The notes under the pieces were generated by a model. It searched no databases. It was not told the DNA's origin and saw only the letters and a list, made by a program, of their open reading frames with translations. The position numbers and the translations under genes are program-made. Below, in pieces: positions 47,062-55,218 of a stretch of DNA of 64,000 nucleotides (position 1 is its first letter; every line of letters begins with the position of its first letter). Source of the stretch: Aeromicrobium stalagmiti (GTDB lineage Bacteria; Actinomycetota; Actinomycetes; Propionibacteriales; Nocardioidaceae); NCBI RefSeq assembly GCF_013283745.1, contig NZ_JABSTZ010000001.1:948406-1012405 (forward strand), in the 5' to 3' direction.

Positions 47062-48897
47062 TCAGGCGTCGGCTTCGAGGTCGGCCTTGACGCGGCGGTG
47101 CGCCTCCCAGATCTCCTCGGGCAGGTCGTGGAACTGCTCGAGGTGGGTCTGGCGGAAGCCGATCTCCTGCTGCCAGCGGGCGTTGTCGATCGTGAGGATC
47201 GTGTCGAGGTCCTCCGGAGTGATCTCCACGCCCTCGAGGTTGAGCTCCTCCTTGGTCGGGATGATGCCGACCGGGGTCGTGCGACCGGTGACCTCGCCGG
47301 CCTTGAGCTGCATGAGCCACAGCAGCGGGCGCAGGTTGTCGCGGTAGCCGGGCCACAGGAAGTGGCCGTCCTCGCCGCGCTGGAACCAGTTGACGTGCGC
47401 GAACATCGGCACCTCGGTGGCCTCGCCGATGATCTTGAGCCAGTGGGCGGCGTACGCGCCCTCCGGGTAGGACATGAACGGACGCATCGACATGGGGTCG
47501 TAGCGCAGCTGGCCGTCGACGCCCTCGGCCGCGAACGTCGCCTCGGCGCCCAGCGTCAGGCCGTCGTAGACGCCCTCGGCGAGGTCGGTGATCGCGCGGA
47601 TCAGCGGCTCACGGTCGCGCGTGCGGCCGCCGAAGATGATCGCGTCGATCGGCACGCCGGCCGGGCTGTTGAAGTCGGGCGCGACGTTGGGGACGTTGGC
47701 CAGCGTCGTCGTGAACCGGCTGTTGGGGTGCGCCCACGGCGAGTCGTCGCCCTCGGTGCGCTCGGAGACGAGCTCGCCCTTCCAGTCCTGCCAGCCCGTG
47801 ACGTCGGCGGGCGGCTCCTTGGTCTTGCCCTCCCACCACACCTCCTGGGTGTCGGGGTTGTAGGCGATGTTGGTGAAGATGGCGCCGGAGCCCGGGCCGA
47901 TCGAGTCGAGGGCCGTCGGGTTGGTCGCCTCGTTGGTGTCCTTGGCGACGCCGAACACACCGAACTCGGGGTTCATGCCGTAGAGCTTGCCGTCCTCCGG
48001 GTCGACCCAGAGCCACGCGATGTCGTCGCCGTAGAAGTCGACGTAGTAGCGGTCGCCGAGGGCGTCGGGCGCCAGCGTCATGGCGAGGTTGGTCTTGCCC
48101 GAGGCGCTCGGGAAGCCACCGCAGATGTGGTACTTCTTGCCCGTCTCCTTGTCCGTGATGCCCAGCAGCATGAACTGCTCGGACAGGAACTTGCCCGACG
48201 CCCAGCCGTCGTACGCCGCCTGGCGCAGGCCGTGGGCGATCTTGCCGAGCAGCGCGTTGCCGCCGTAGGACGAGCCGAAGTGCAGGATCGTGCGCTCGTC
48301 GGCGACCGTCACGAAGTAGCGGGCGTCGTCGGGCGTGCCGTGACCCAGGTTCTCCAGGTCGCCGGTCACGTGGACGGCGCGCGCGAAGCTGTTGGGGTCG
48401 GCGAGGTTGTTGATGAAGTCGACGCCGACGCGGGCCATACGGATCATGTGCATGACCACGGTGCGCGAGTCGGTGAGCTCGACGCCCGCGGCGTAGGCCT
48501 CGAGGGGGGAGCCGGGAGGTGCCATCAGGTAGGGCACGACGTACATCGTCTTGCCCGCCGAGGCGCCGCGCATCTTGCCCTCGAGCAGCGGCTTCATCTC
48601 CGACGACGGACGCCAGTTGTTGTACTGGCCGGCGTCGGACGGGTTGCTGGTGGCGACGATCGTCCGCTCCTCGGAGCGTGCGGTGTCCTTGTGGAAGCTG
48701 CGCGAGTAGTAGAGCCCCTCGCCGGCGGGCAGGAGCTCTCCGGCAGCCAGCGCCTCCTCGGCCAGGCGCGGGTCGTCCGACGCGCTGATGACCTCGACCC
48801 GGTCTGCGCCGGTCAGGTCTGCCCAGTAGTGGACGTACTCACGGACGTGCGGATTGGTCAGTCCCGCCAGGTCCAGTGCTGCCTCAACATCTGCCAT
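47062..48897 (-). CDS. Divergent phosphoenolpyruvate carboxykinase (GTP) paralogue
   Basis: This 611-residue protein is PEPCK-like over its full length. [30 protein letters not shown] and the guanine-pocket NWFQRGEDGHFLWPGY are kept. Against the canonical copy, three active-site positions differ: the second Lys of LLGKK is Ile220, the His of AEHM is Gln241 and the P-loop Cys is Ser266 (FPSASGKTNLAM). In the known enzyme the first two bind Mn2+. GTP binding is thus likely, but metal use or reaction may be altered. GAGAGG ten bases upstream favours the ATG at 48897 over that at 48906. It could be a PEPCK with another metal preference, a different kinase, or a regulator. Confidence 0.85.
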   Translation of the reverse strand: MADVEAALDLAGLTNPHVREYVHYWADLTGADRVEVISASDDPRLAEEALAAGELLPAGEGLYYSRSFHKDTARSEERTIVATSNPSDAGQYNNWRPSSEMKPLLEGKMRGASAGKTMYVVPYLMAPPGSPLEAYAAGVELTDSRTVVMHMIRMARVGVDFINNLADPNSFARAVHVTGDLENLGHGTPDDARYFVTVADERTILHFGSSYGGNALLGKIAHGLRQAAYDGWASGKFLSEQFMLLGITDKETGKKYHICGGFPSASGKTNLAMTLAPDALGDRYYVDFYGDDIAWLWVDPEDGKLYGMNPEFGVFGVAKDTNEATNPTALDSIGPGSGAIFTNIAYNPDTQEVWWEGKTKEPPADVTGWQDWKGELVSERTEGDDSPWAHPNSRFTTTLANVPNVAPDFNSPAGVPIDAIIFGGRTRDREPLIRAITDLAEGVYDGLTLGAEATFAAEGVDGQLRYDPMSMRPFMSYPEGAYAAHWLKIIGEATEVPMFAHVNWFQRGEDGHFLWPGYRDNLRPLLWLMQLKAGEVTGRTTPVGIIPTKEELNLEGVEITPEDLDTILTIDNARWQQEIGFRQTHLEQFHDLPEEIWEAHRRVKADLEADA

Positions 48898-49006
48898 TGA
48901 CTGCATGCCTCTCGTATCAGTGGTGCCGCGCGGGCGCGCCGTGCTGCACCGAAGGTTACGCGTGGTGCTGCGAGAACGCCCGTGTCCGTGCGATTTCTCA
49001 CGTGTG

Positions 49007-49026
49007 ACGCCGTGTGACCACGGCGT
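49007..49026 (-). terminator. Hairpin after the STAS gene
   Basis: ACGCCGTG(TGAC)CACGGCGT is a perfect 8-bp stem with a tetraloop, about 70 bases past the STAS stop. It probably ends the phytochrome-STAS operon. Confidence 0.55.
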
Positions 49027-49094
49027 GGACGGCGGCGCCGGCCGCGATCAGGCCCAGCACCAGCGCCGTGCCGATCTGGCCGGACGGGCGCGCG

Positions 49095-49421
49095 TCAGGC
49101 CGTGGCGTCCTCGACGCTCCCGAAGACCTGGAAGACGTCCTCCATGCCGGTGATCGTCAGCACGCGGTGCACGGCCGGGTTGGCGCCGGCGAGGCGGAAG
49201 TCGCCCTCGTCGCGCGTCATCTGCCAGCCGCTGACGAGCGCTCCGAGGCCGGACGAGTCCATGAACTCGACGTCGGAGAGGTCGATGACGAGCTTGGACG
49301 TGGGATCGGCGCGGTCGACGATGTGGGCGCGCAGGTCGCGGGCGGTCTCGATGTCGATGTCGCCGGCCAGCGCGACGACGTGGAAGTCGCCGGCGGAGCG
49401 GTCCGAGATGGAAAGGGTCAT
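49095..49421 (-). CDS. STAS-domain anti-sigma factor antagonist
   Basis: The 108-residue protein is a full single STAS domain: ALAGDIDIETARDLRAHI, LVIDLSDVEFMDSSGLGALV and a final helix. The DSSG motif holds the phosphorylatable serine (Ser57) that in SpoIIAA/RsbV is phosphorylated by the anti-sigma kinase and dephosphorylated by a PP2C phosphatase. Unphosphorylated, it binds the anti-sigma factor and frees the sigma factor. Its ATG overlaps the stop of the phytochrome-PP2C gene (ATGA), making that phosphatase the obvious partner. No RsbW-type kinase is encoded in the window. Confidence 0.93.
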   Translation of the reverse strand: MTLSISDRSAGDFHVVALAGDIDIETARDLRAHIVDRADPTSKLVIDLSDVEFMDSSGLGALVSGWQMTRDEGDFRLAGANPAVHRVLTITGMEDVFQVFGSVEDATA

Positions 49422-51709
49422 GAGGTGGCTCCTGTCGTGCGGAGTGCGACGATCGTGAGGTCGTCGTCGAGGGTCCCGGGGACGGCCGTCAGGAGGTCGT
49501 CGATCCAGGTGTCGAGAGTGCGGGTGTGGTCGGTCGTGACGGCGGCGCGGCGGAAGCGCTCGATCGAGGTGTCGATCTCGACGCCCCGGCGCTCGACCAG
49601 GCCGTCGGTGTACATCAGCAGGACGTCTCCGGGGGCGAGCACGAGCTCGTCGGTGCGCGCCTGCCCGTGGGCCACGCCGAGCAGCGGGCGTCCCGCGGTC
49701 GGCAGCGCCTCGCAGGCGCCGTCGTGCAGCAGCAGCGGCGGCGGGTGGCCGGCGTTGGCGACCTCCACGCGTCCGGTGGTCGGGTCGACCGCGGCCACCA
49801 CGACGGTGGCCGTCTGGCCCGGCAGCAGCGACTGCACGAGCACGTCGAGACGGTCGAGGCAGGCCGCAGGGGAGTGGCCGTCGATCATGTACGCCCGCAG
49901 GGCCGTGCGGACCTGCGCCATCGCGGTGGCGGCAGAGACGCCGTGGCCCGCGACGTCGCCGACGGCGAGGACGACCCGTCCGTCGGACAGCGGGAACGCG
50001 TCCCACCAGTCACCGCCGAGCTGGCTGCCCTTGGCGGGGCGGTAGCGCGAGAGCACGTCGATGCCGGCGAACTCCGGGGCCTCGTCGAGCACGACGGCGC
50101 GCTGCAGCGACTCGGCGATCGCGGTGTGCTCGTGGCTGCGCCGCAGCAGCTCGCTCGCCAGGTGCTGGCGCAGGTTCTCGACCATGCTGAGCTGCCACGC
50201 GTGCCAGGGCGCGCTCTGGCCGCGGACGACCTGCTGCCACTTCTCGAACGACTTGCGGGGGCTGAGGCGGACCGAGGGGTCCTCGGCGGCGGCGAGCGCC
50301 TTGTTGGTGGGGTCGCCGCCCCAGTCGACGGTCTTCTCGATCTCGGGGCGCAGCCACATCATCCAGCGGTCGGGGCCGTTGCCGATGTGCACGGCACCCG
50401 CGGCCACGTGAGCCGCGTCCGCGAGCTCGGGAGCGAGGCCGGCGAGGTGGCTCGTCGACGTGACGTGGCCGTCGGCCGAGCCGAGGTGGCGGGCGATGAC
50501 GTGCAGGGTGGACTCGTCGGGCACGTCGCCCACGGTCAGCAGGCGGCCGTCGACCCACAGGGCGGCGCCCCGGGCGTCGATCAGGTCGAGCAGCCCGGGG
50601 TGGGCGAACAGCGCGTCGTAGACGGGCCGCGGGTCGGCCGCGAGTGCCGCGGTGAGGCGGGCCAGCACGACGCTGGCCCGCAGCTCGTCGGTGTGGCTGT
50701 CGGCGCGCTCGCGGTCGTCGATGAGCTGGGACGCGGTCTGGCCGAGGAACTCCGCGGCGGAGCGGGCATCGAACGGCACCCGGAGCGGTCCGGAGTAGTG
50801 GTGGCAGGCCACGAGGCCCCAGAGCAGCCCGTCCTTGACCATCGACACCGACATCGACGCCGAGACGCCCATGTTGGACAGGTACTCGACGTGGATCGGC
50901 GAGACGCTGCGCAGCACCGAGTGCGACAGGTCGAGCGGCGCCCCGGTGGACGGGTCGAGCACGGGGTCGAGCGCGACGGGCTCGTAGAGGACGTCGGCGA
51001 TGAGCCGGGTCCAGTTGACGGTGTAGAGCCGGCGCGCCTGGGCCGGGATGTCGGTCGCCGGGTAGTGCAGCCCCAGGAACGGGTTGAGGTCGTCGCGCCG
51101 TTCCTCGGCGACGACCTCGCCGTTCCAGGCCTCGTCGAAGCGATAGACCATGACCCGGTCGAACCCGGTGATCCGGCGGATCTCCCGGGCGAGCTGCTGG
51201 CACAGCTCGGCGGTCGTCGACGACTCGGTCAGGCGGGTCACGGCCGCTCGGGCCGACCGGTACGAGACGGTCTGCGAGGTCTGGGGCGCGGCGACCGGCT
51301 CGAGCTCGACGACGGTGCGGCTGCCCGAGCGGTGGACGATCAGGTCGACCTCGGCGGCGCCGAGCTGGCCGAGGTTGGGCGCGATGGTGACCGGGATGGG
51401 TGCCGAGAGGTCGCCGTTGGCCAGGGCCTGGGCGATCGCGGTGGCCGGTCCGGCCCCCAGCACCTCGCGGACGTCGAGGCCGAGCAGGTCGCGCGTCGGT
51501 CGGCCGATCAGCTGGGCGGTGTTGCGCGAGGCCATCACGATGCGGCGCTGCTCGTCGAGCGCGAGGAGCAGCCCGTGCGGCTGGATGGCGCCGGGAATGT
51601 GGATCGGCTCCTGCTCACAGTTGGTGAGATCGGGAGCCGAGTAGGCCGGGGTGTGGTCGAGTCGACCGAGGGCGTCGGAGGTCAAGGCGCAACTTTCTAC
51701 AGGTGTCAC
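49418..51709 (-). CDS. Bacteriophytochrome with PP2C (SpoIIE-type) phosphatase output
   Basis: Numbering is from the GTG at 51709 (763 residues). Order: PAS with the biliverdin-binding Cys31 in CEQEPIHIPGAIQPHG; GAF with PATDIPAQARRLY (DIP at 220-222) and the chromophore histidines in SPIH (273) and CHH (303); PHY with the tongue motifs WGG (463) and PRKSF (484-488). A SpoIIE-like PP2C phosphatase follows from about 530: GSQLGGDWWD, VGDVAGHG and DDDLTIVAL with metal Asp567, Asp585 and Asp749. The usual histidine kinase is absent. Red/far-red light should control dephosphorylation of the STAS protein encoded by the overlapping gene. Start uncertain: TTG at 51724 or 51685 is possible. Confidence 0.93.
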   Translation of the reverse strand: MTPVESCALTSDALGRLDHTPAYSAPDLTNCEQEPIHIPGAIQPHGLLLALDEQRRIVMASRNTAQLIGRPTRDLLGLDVREVLGAGPATAIAQALANGDLSAPIPVTIAPNLGQLGAAEVDLIVHRSGSRTVVELEPVAAPQTSQTVSYRSARAAVTRLTESSTTAELCQQLAREIRRITGFDRVMVYRFDEAWNGEVVAEERRDDLNPFLGLHYPATDIPAQARRLYTVNWTRLIADVLYEPVALDPVLDPSTGAPLDLSHSVLRSVSPIHVEYLSNMGVSASMSVSMVKDGLLWGLVACHHYSGPLRVPFDARSAAEFLGQTASQLIDDRERADSHTDELRASVVLARLTAALAADPRPVYDALFAHPGLLDLIDARGAALWVDGRLLTVGDVPDESTLHVIARHLGSADGHVTSTSHLAGLAPELADAAHVAAGAVHIGNGPDRWMMWLRPEIEKTVDWGGDPTNKALAAAEDPSVRLSPRKSFEKWQQVVRGQSAPWHAWQLSMVENLRQHLASELLRRSHEHTAIAESLQRAVVLDEAPEFAGIDVLSRYRPAKGSQLGGDWWDAFPLSDGRVVLAVGDVAGHGVSAATAMAQVRTALRAYMIDGHSPAACLDRLDVLVQSLLPGQTATVVVAAVDPTTGRVEVANAGHPPPLLLHDGACEALPTAGRPLLGVAHGQARTDELVLAPGDVLLMYTDGLVERRGVEIDTSIERFRRAAVTTDHTRTLDTWIDDLLTAVPGTLDDDLTIVALRTTGATS

Positions 51710-51795
51710 CGCCTGGCTGCACAACCGGTGGTCGTCAGCATATCCACTCGGCGAGCCGCCTGCTGAGAGCGATCGAGTCTGAGCGCCGACTCCGT

Positions 51796-51801
51796 TATGG
51801 T
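51796..51801 (+). promoter_or_regulatory. -10 hexamer of leaderless PAS-PP2C gene
   Basis: TATGGT is followed by six bases (TCGGGC) and the ATG at 51808. It lies in the short divergent gap shared with the phytochrome gene. Confidence 0.55.
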
Positions 51802-51807
51802 TCGGGC

Positions 51808-53010
51808 ATGGACGTCACGCACGAAGACTTCTTCGACGAGGCCCCGTGCGGATGTGTCGAGCTCGACGCCGACGGTGTCGTCATCGCCGCCAACCGCCGA
51901 TTCCTGGCGCTGGTCGACCGTTCGTCCGCCGACGTCGTGGGCTCGTCGTCGTTCGCCACCCTCGTGGCGGCCGCCGACCGGAGCCGGCTCGAGGCGCTCC
52001 TGCGACAGGACGAGCAGGCCGGCGGCGAGACGACCGGGACCGCCGTGTCGCTGGTGCGCCCCGACGGCAGCCTCGTCCGGGTGCTGCTGAGCGCCAGCTG
52101 CCGCACCGTCGGCGGCGCTGTCACGACGCGGGTCGTCGTCCTGCCCTCCGGCAGCGAGCAGGCGCCCGCCGAGGAGCACACCGCCTCGCTGGTCAAGGCC
52201 CTGCAGCGCACCTTCGTGCCGGCGATGGTCACCGACGTCCCGGGTCTCGAGGTCGCAGGCGCCCATCGTCCGGCCGGTGACGGCACCGAGATCGGCGGCG
52301 ACTTCTACGACGTCTTCCAGATCCGCTCCGGCGAGTGGGTCGTCGTGGTCGGTGACGTCTCCGGCAAGGGCGTCGAGGCCGCGGTGCTGACGACGTACGT
52401 CCGTCACGCCGTGCGGGCCCTTGCCGTCCAGAACGACTCGCCCGCCGGGGTCCTGAGGGCCCTCAACACCCTGCTGCTCGCGCACGGCAGTGAACGGTTC
52501 TGCACCGTCGCGATCCTGCGGCTGCTCAAGGAGGACGACCACTGGCTGGCGACCGTCAGCTCCGGCGGACATCCGTTGCCGCTGCTCGTCGCCTCCGAGG
52601 GAGCCGTCGCCGAGGTCGGCACCCCCGGCTCGCTCATCGGCATGCTGTCGACGGTGCAGCTCGACGACGGCCGAACCACGATCGGCCCGGGGGACCGGGT
52701 CGTCCTCTACACCGACGGCGTCACCGAGGCCAGGCGCGACTCCGAGCCCTTCGGCATCGACCGGCTCATGTCACTCACGTCCGGCGACGCGTTGTCGGCA
52801 GACGAGACGACGGCCGCGGTGCTCGACCGGGTCCTGGAGTTCCAGGACGGCCAGGCCCGCGACGACATCGCGATCGTGACGGTTCGGGTGCTCGAGCCCG
52901 CAGAGGCCGAAGCAGGCGGGGCAGGGCAGGCGCCGACCGCTCCGCTCGACGCCGAGGCCAGGAACCGTGCCCTGATCGCCCTCCAGCAGGCCGAGTCAGA
53001 CGCGGAGTGA
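51808..53010 (+). CDS. PAS-domain PP2C (SpoIIE/RsbU-type) phosphatase
   Basis: The 400-residue cytoplasmic protein has a PAS domain (about 5-112: FFDEAPCGCVELDADGVVIA) and a PP2C phosphatase domain (about 140-362). The metal-binding motifs are complete: EIGGDFYDVF (Asp165), VGDVSGKG (Asp183) and RDDIAIVTV (Asp352, Asp353). Such proteins dephosphorylate STAS antagonists in response to the PAS ligand. It diverges from the phytochrome-PP2C gene, so two phosphatases with different sensors may act on one STAS protein. A 40-residue acidic/Ala tail follows. It converges with the ligase gene, with stops one base apart. Confidence 0.92.
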   Translation: MDVTHEDFFDEAPCGCVELDADGVVIAANRRFLALVDRSSADVVGSSSFATLVAAADRSRLEALLRQDEQAGGETTGTAVSLVRPDGSLVRVLLSASCRTVGGAVTTRVVVLPSGSEQAPAEEHTASLVKALQRTFVPAMVTDVPGLEVAGAHRPAGDGTEIGGDFYDVFQIRSGEWVVVVGDVSGKGVEAAVLTTYVRHAVRALAVQNDSPAGVLRALNTLLLAHGSERFCTVAILRLLKEDDHWLATVSSGGHPLPLLVASEGAVAEVGTPGSLIGMLSTVQLDDGRTTIGPGDRVVLYTDGVTEARRDSEPFGIDRLMSLTSGDALSADETTAAVLDRVLEFQDGQARDDIAIVTVRVLEPAEAEAGGAGQAPTAPLDAEARNRALIALQQAESDAE

Positions 53011-53011
53011 C

Positions 53012-53986
53012 TCAGCTGCGACCGGTCTCGGTCGCCAGCAGCTCGGGTCGCACGCGCACGAGCGCCAGGGGCTGGTGCCACGGGTCGTCCAGCGACGAGT
53101 CGATCGCGATCTCGACGACGGTGCCGGGATGCACGAGGTGGACGGTCTCGCGCTCCTGCGCAGGCCAGCCGGGGACGTCGCCCGGAGCGAGGTCCGACCA
53201 CGGGTGGTCGTCGTGCGGGCGTTCCAGGTGGGCGCCCAGGCGCCGGCTCTGCGGGAGGGTGAGCTCGGTCGTGCAGCCGACGATCTCGACGGTGCCGTCG
53301 GCGCCGGCCCGACCGAGGACGAGACGACACGGCGCACGCAACGACCCGGTGACGGCGCCGACGACGCAGGTCACGGCGTCGCGGATGCGGAGCGTCGACC
53401 AGCCTCGCTCGCCCGACTCGTACGTCGTGGCGAGGCCCTTGGCGACGACTCCCTCGACGCCGACGTGCGCCTCGGCATAGCTGACCATCCACTGGCTCGC
53501 CTCGTGGAAGTCGCGCGTCTGCGGCACGACGTGCAACGGAGCGGGGAGGTCGTCCATCAGGATCGTGAGGGCCTGGCGTCGCACCCGGAACGGGCTGTTG
53601 CGCATGTCCATGCCCGCGCCGGCCAGCACGTCGAACGCGATCAACGACGCGGGGTGTGACGCCATCAGGTCGTCGGGGACGTCGCCGTCGAGCCGGCGCT
53701 GCAGCTCGGTCGCGTCAGACGCGTCGTCGCCCCACACGACGATCTCGCCGTCGAGCACGACGCCTGACGGCAGGCACTCGATCGCCGCCGAGACGATGTC
53801 GGGGAACGACGCGGTGATGTCGCGGCCGTGCCGTGACTGGATGCGGCACCAGCCGTCCTGGACGAAGACCAAGGCCCGATAGCCGTCGAACTTCGGCTCG
53901 TAGACCGTGCCACCCGGCAGGGCGTCCTCGTCGGGGAGGGCGTGCACCGTCCGCGCGAGCATCGGCTCCTGCGGATACGGCAACAC
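53012..53986 (-). CDS. ATP-dependent DNA ligase, small LigC/LigD-ligase type
   Basis: The 324-residue enzyme has an adenylation domain with motif I EPKFDGYRAL (adenylated Lys), III VLDGEIVVW, IIIa LIAFDVLA and IV VEGVVAKGL, then an OB-fold region ending in VEIAIDSSL. Motif V, usually KxK, reads WSTLRIRD, so both lysines appear as arginines. The GTG at 53986 is taken because GTGGAG lies six bases upstream. It seals nicks, probably in end joining, since the nearby LigD-like protein has no ligase domain and Ku is 5 kb away. Confidence 0.85.
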   Translation of the reverse strand: MLPYPQEPMLARTVHALPDEDALPGGTVYEPKFDGYRALVFVQDGWCRIQSRHGRDITASFPDIVSAAIECLPSGVVLDGEIVVWGDDASDATELQRRLDGDVPDDLMASHPASLIAFDVLAGAGMDMRNSPFRVRRQALTILMDDLPAPLHVVPQTRDFHEASQWMVSYAEAHVGVEGVVAKGLATTYESGERGWSTLRIRDAVTCVVGAVTGSLRAPCRLVLGRAGADGTVEIVGCTTELTLPQSRRLGAHLERPHDDHPWSDLAPGDVPGWPAQERETVHLVHPGTVVEIAIDSSLDDPWHQPLALVRVRPELLATETGRS

Positions 53987-54171
53987 GGAGAACTCCACTT
54001 CCTGGGCCCGATCGGAGAAAGACTGTCGTCGAGGAGTCTGCCACCGTTGACGGGAGTGGTGATGGTTCGTCCTGATCTGGCGTGGCTGCGTCAGCTTCAC
54101 GGTATCCCCTCTCACTGCAGGAGGAGTACCCAACAGTCCGCGGCGCAACCCGTCAGTCGGGTCGGGTCACC

Positions 54172-54552
54172 TCAGTGGGCGCAGGTCATGCACAGGGTCG
54201 CGCGTGGGAACGCCTCCAGCCGGGGCCGGGCGATCTCGCCGGAGCACGACTCGCAGACGCCGTAGAGACCGGCCGACAGGCGGTCGAGCACGTGCTGGGT
54301 CTGGGCCAGGATCGCGGCGACGTTCTCGGCCTGCACGGCGTCCTGCAGCAGCTCGGAGCGCTGCGACGCGAGGTCGAGCTCGTCGTGGAGGACGTCGAGC
54401 GTCGAGGCCGAGGCGGCGGCACCGAGGTCGCTGTCGACGACCATGAGCTCGGCCTGCAGGCGGGTGACGGCGGTCTCGAGCCCTTCGCGGACGGCGTCCA
54501 GCTCGGCGGCGGACCAGGCGGACGGGGCGGTGCGTTGCAGCTCGGCAGTCAT
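54172..54552 (-). CDS. TraR/DksA-type C4 zinc-finger protein
   Basis: The 126-residue protein has a helical N-terminal hairpin and a C-terminal zinc finger, CESC...CMTC (17 residues between pairs), followed by AH. This fits DksA/TraR proteins that bind the RNA polymerase secondary channel. The usual coiled-coil tip acidic motif is not obvious. GAGGTG stands about six bases before the ATG. It lies just downstream of a hairpin that separates it from the preceding gene. A role as stress transcription factor is inferred. Confidence 0.85.
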   Translation of the reverse strand: MTAELQRTAPSAWSAAELDAVREGLETAVTRLQAELMVVDSDLGAAASASTLDVLHDELDLASQRSELLQDAVQAENVAAILAQTQHVLDRLSAGLYGVCESCSGEIARPRLEAFPRATLCMTCAH

Positions 54553-54561
54553 GAGACACCT

Positions 54562-54609
54562 CGGGGTCGGGCGGAGAAAGGTGAAGTGCCTTTACCCCGC
54601 CCGACCCCG
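54562..54609 (-). terminator. Nested 13-bp stem hairpin
   Basis: CGGGGTCGGGCGG (54562-54574) pairs exactly with CCGCCCGACCCCG (54597-54609). AAAGG and CCTTT inside the loop can extend the structure. It follows the stop at 54624 on the minus strand. Confidence 0.7.
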
Positions 54610-54623
54610 GGCAATCGTGCGCG

Positions 54624-55187
54624 TCAGGACTTTTTCGTCGGCGCCTTCTCGGCGGCCGCCGCCGCCTCGTCGAGCACGTCGGCAGCCGTCGGCACGTCGG
54701 TGGGCGCCGGGGCGGCCTCCGGTGCGGGCGGGGCGGCAGCGGCGGGCGCCGGTGCCGGTGCCGGCGGCGGGGTCGGCGGCACGTACGCGGCCGGTGCATC
54801 GTCCTTGCGCTTGAGCACCGCGAAGGCGGCCGCTCCGGCACCGGTCAGGACGCCGACGGCGGCGATCCGGCGCAGGCGCTTGCGCTTGGGCTTGACCTTC
54901 TCGGGCAGCTTCTCCTGGACGTTGTCGGGGAGACGGTCGAACAGGTCGTCGCGCAGGTCGAGCAGCTGGTCCTTGTCGGGCAGCGCCGCGACGATCTGGT
55001 CACGGACCACGGGGGCCCGGTCGGCGACGTGCTGGCGCAGCCCACCGGCCTGCTCCACGATCTGGTCGCGCACGCCCGGGGCGCGCTCGACGACCTGCTT
55101 GCGCAGCTCGTCGGTCTGCTCCACGAGGTCGCTCAGCTGAGTCTCGAGCTTGTCGCGCAGCGTCTTCTTCTTGAAAGGCCTGGCCAT
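54624..55187 (-). CDS. Single-pass membrane protein with amphipathic repeats and Pro/Ala tail
   Basis: The 187-residue protein starts with basic ARPFKKKTLRDKLETQ. It contains three related helical units (VVERAPGVRDQIV, GGLRQHVADR, APVVRDQIVAAL) with heptad character and a KPKRKRLRRI patch. A hydrophobic helix (AAVGVLTGAGAAAFAVL) follows, then a 50-residue Pro/Ala tail ending ADVLDEAAAAAEKAP. GAGGAG lies about nine bases before the ATG at 55187. The repeats resemble apolipoprotein or YtxH-like stress proteins, but I recognise no family with confidence. Confidence 0.7.
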   Translation of the reverse strand: MARPFKKKTLRDKLETQLSDLVEQTDELRKQVVERAPGVRDQIVEQAGGLRQHVADRAPVVRDQIVAALPDKDQLLDLRDDLFDRLPDNVQEKLPEKVKPKRKRLRRIAAVGVLTGAGAAAFAVLKRKDDAPAAYVPPTPPPAPAPAPAAAAPPAPEAAPAPTDVPTAADVLDEAAAAAEKAPTKKS

Positions 55188-55218
55188 GTGCTTGCTCCTC
55201 TTCATCGGTCGTGCCTGC

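Noticed and set aside
48999-49090. Minus-strand reading ...SGQIGTALVLGLIAAGAAVHAVVTRRHT, looking like a transmembrane helix after the STAS gene
   Set aside because: I found no ATG, GTG or TTG in frame before the helix after the preceding stop, and the region forms a terminator-like hairpin. It may be a gene remnant.
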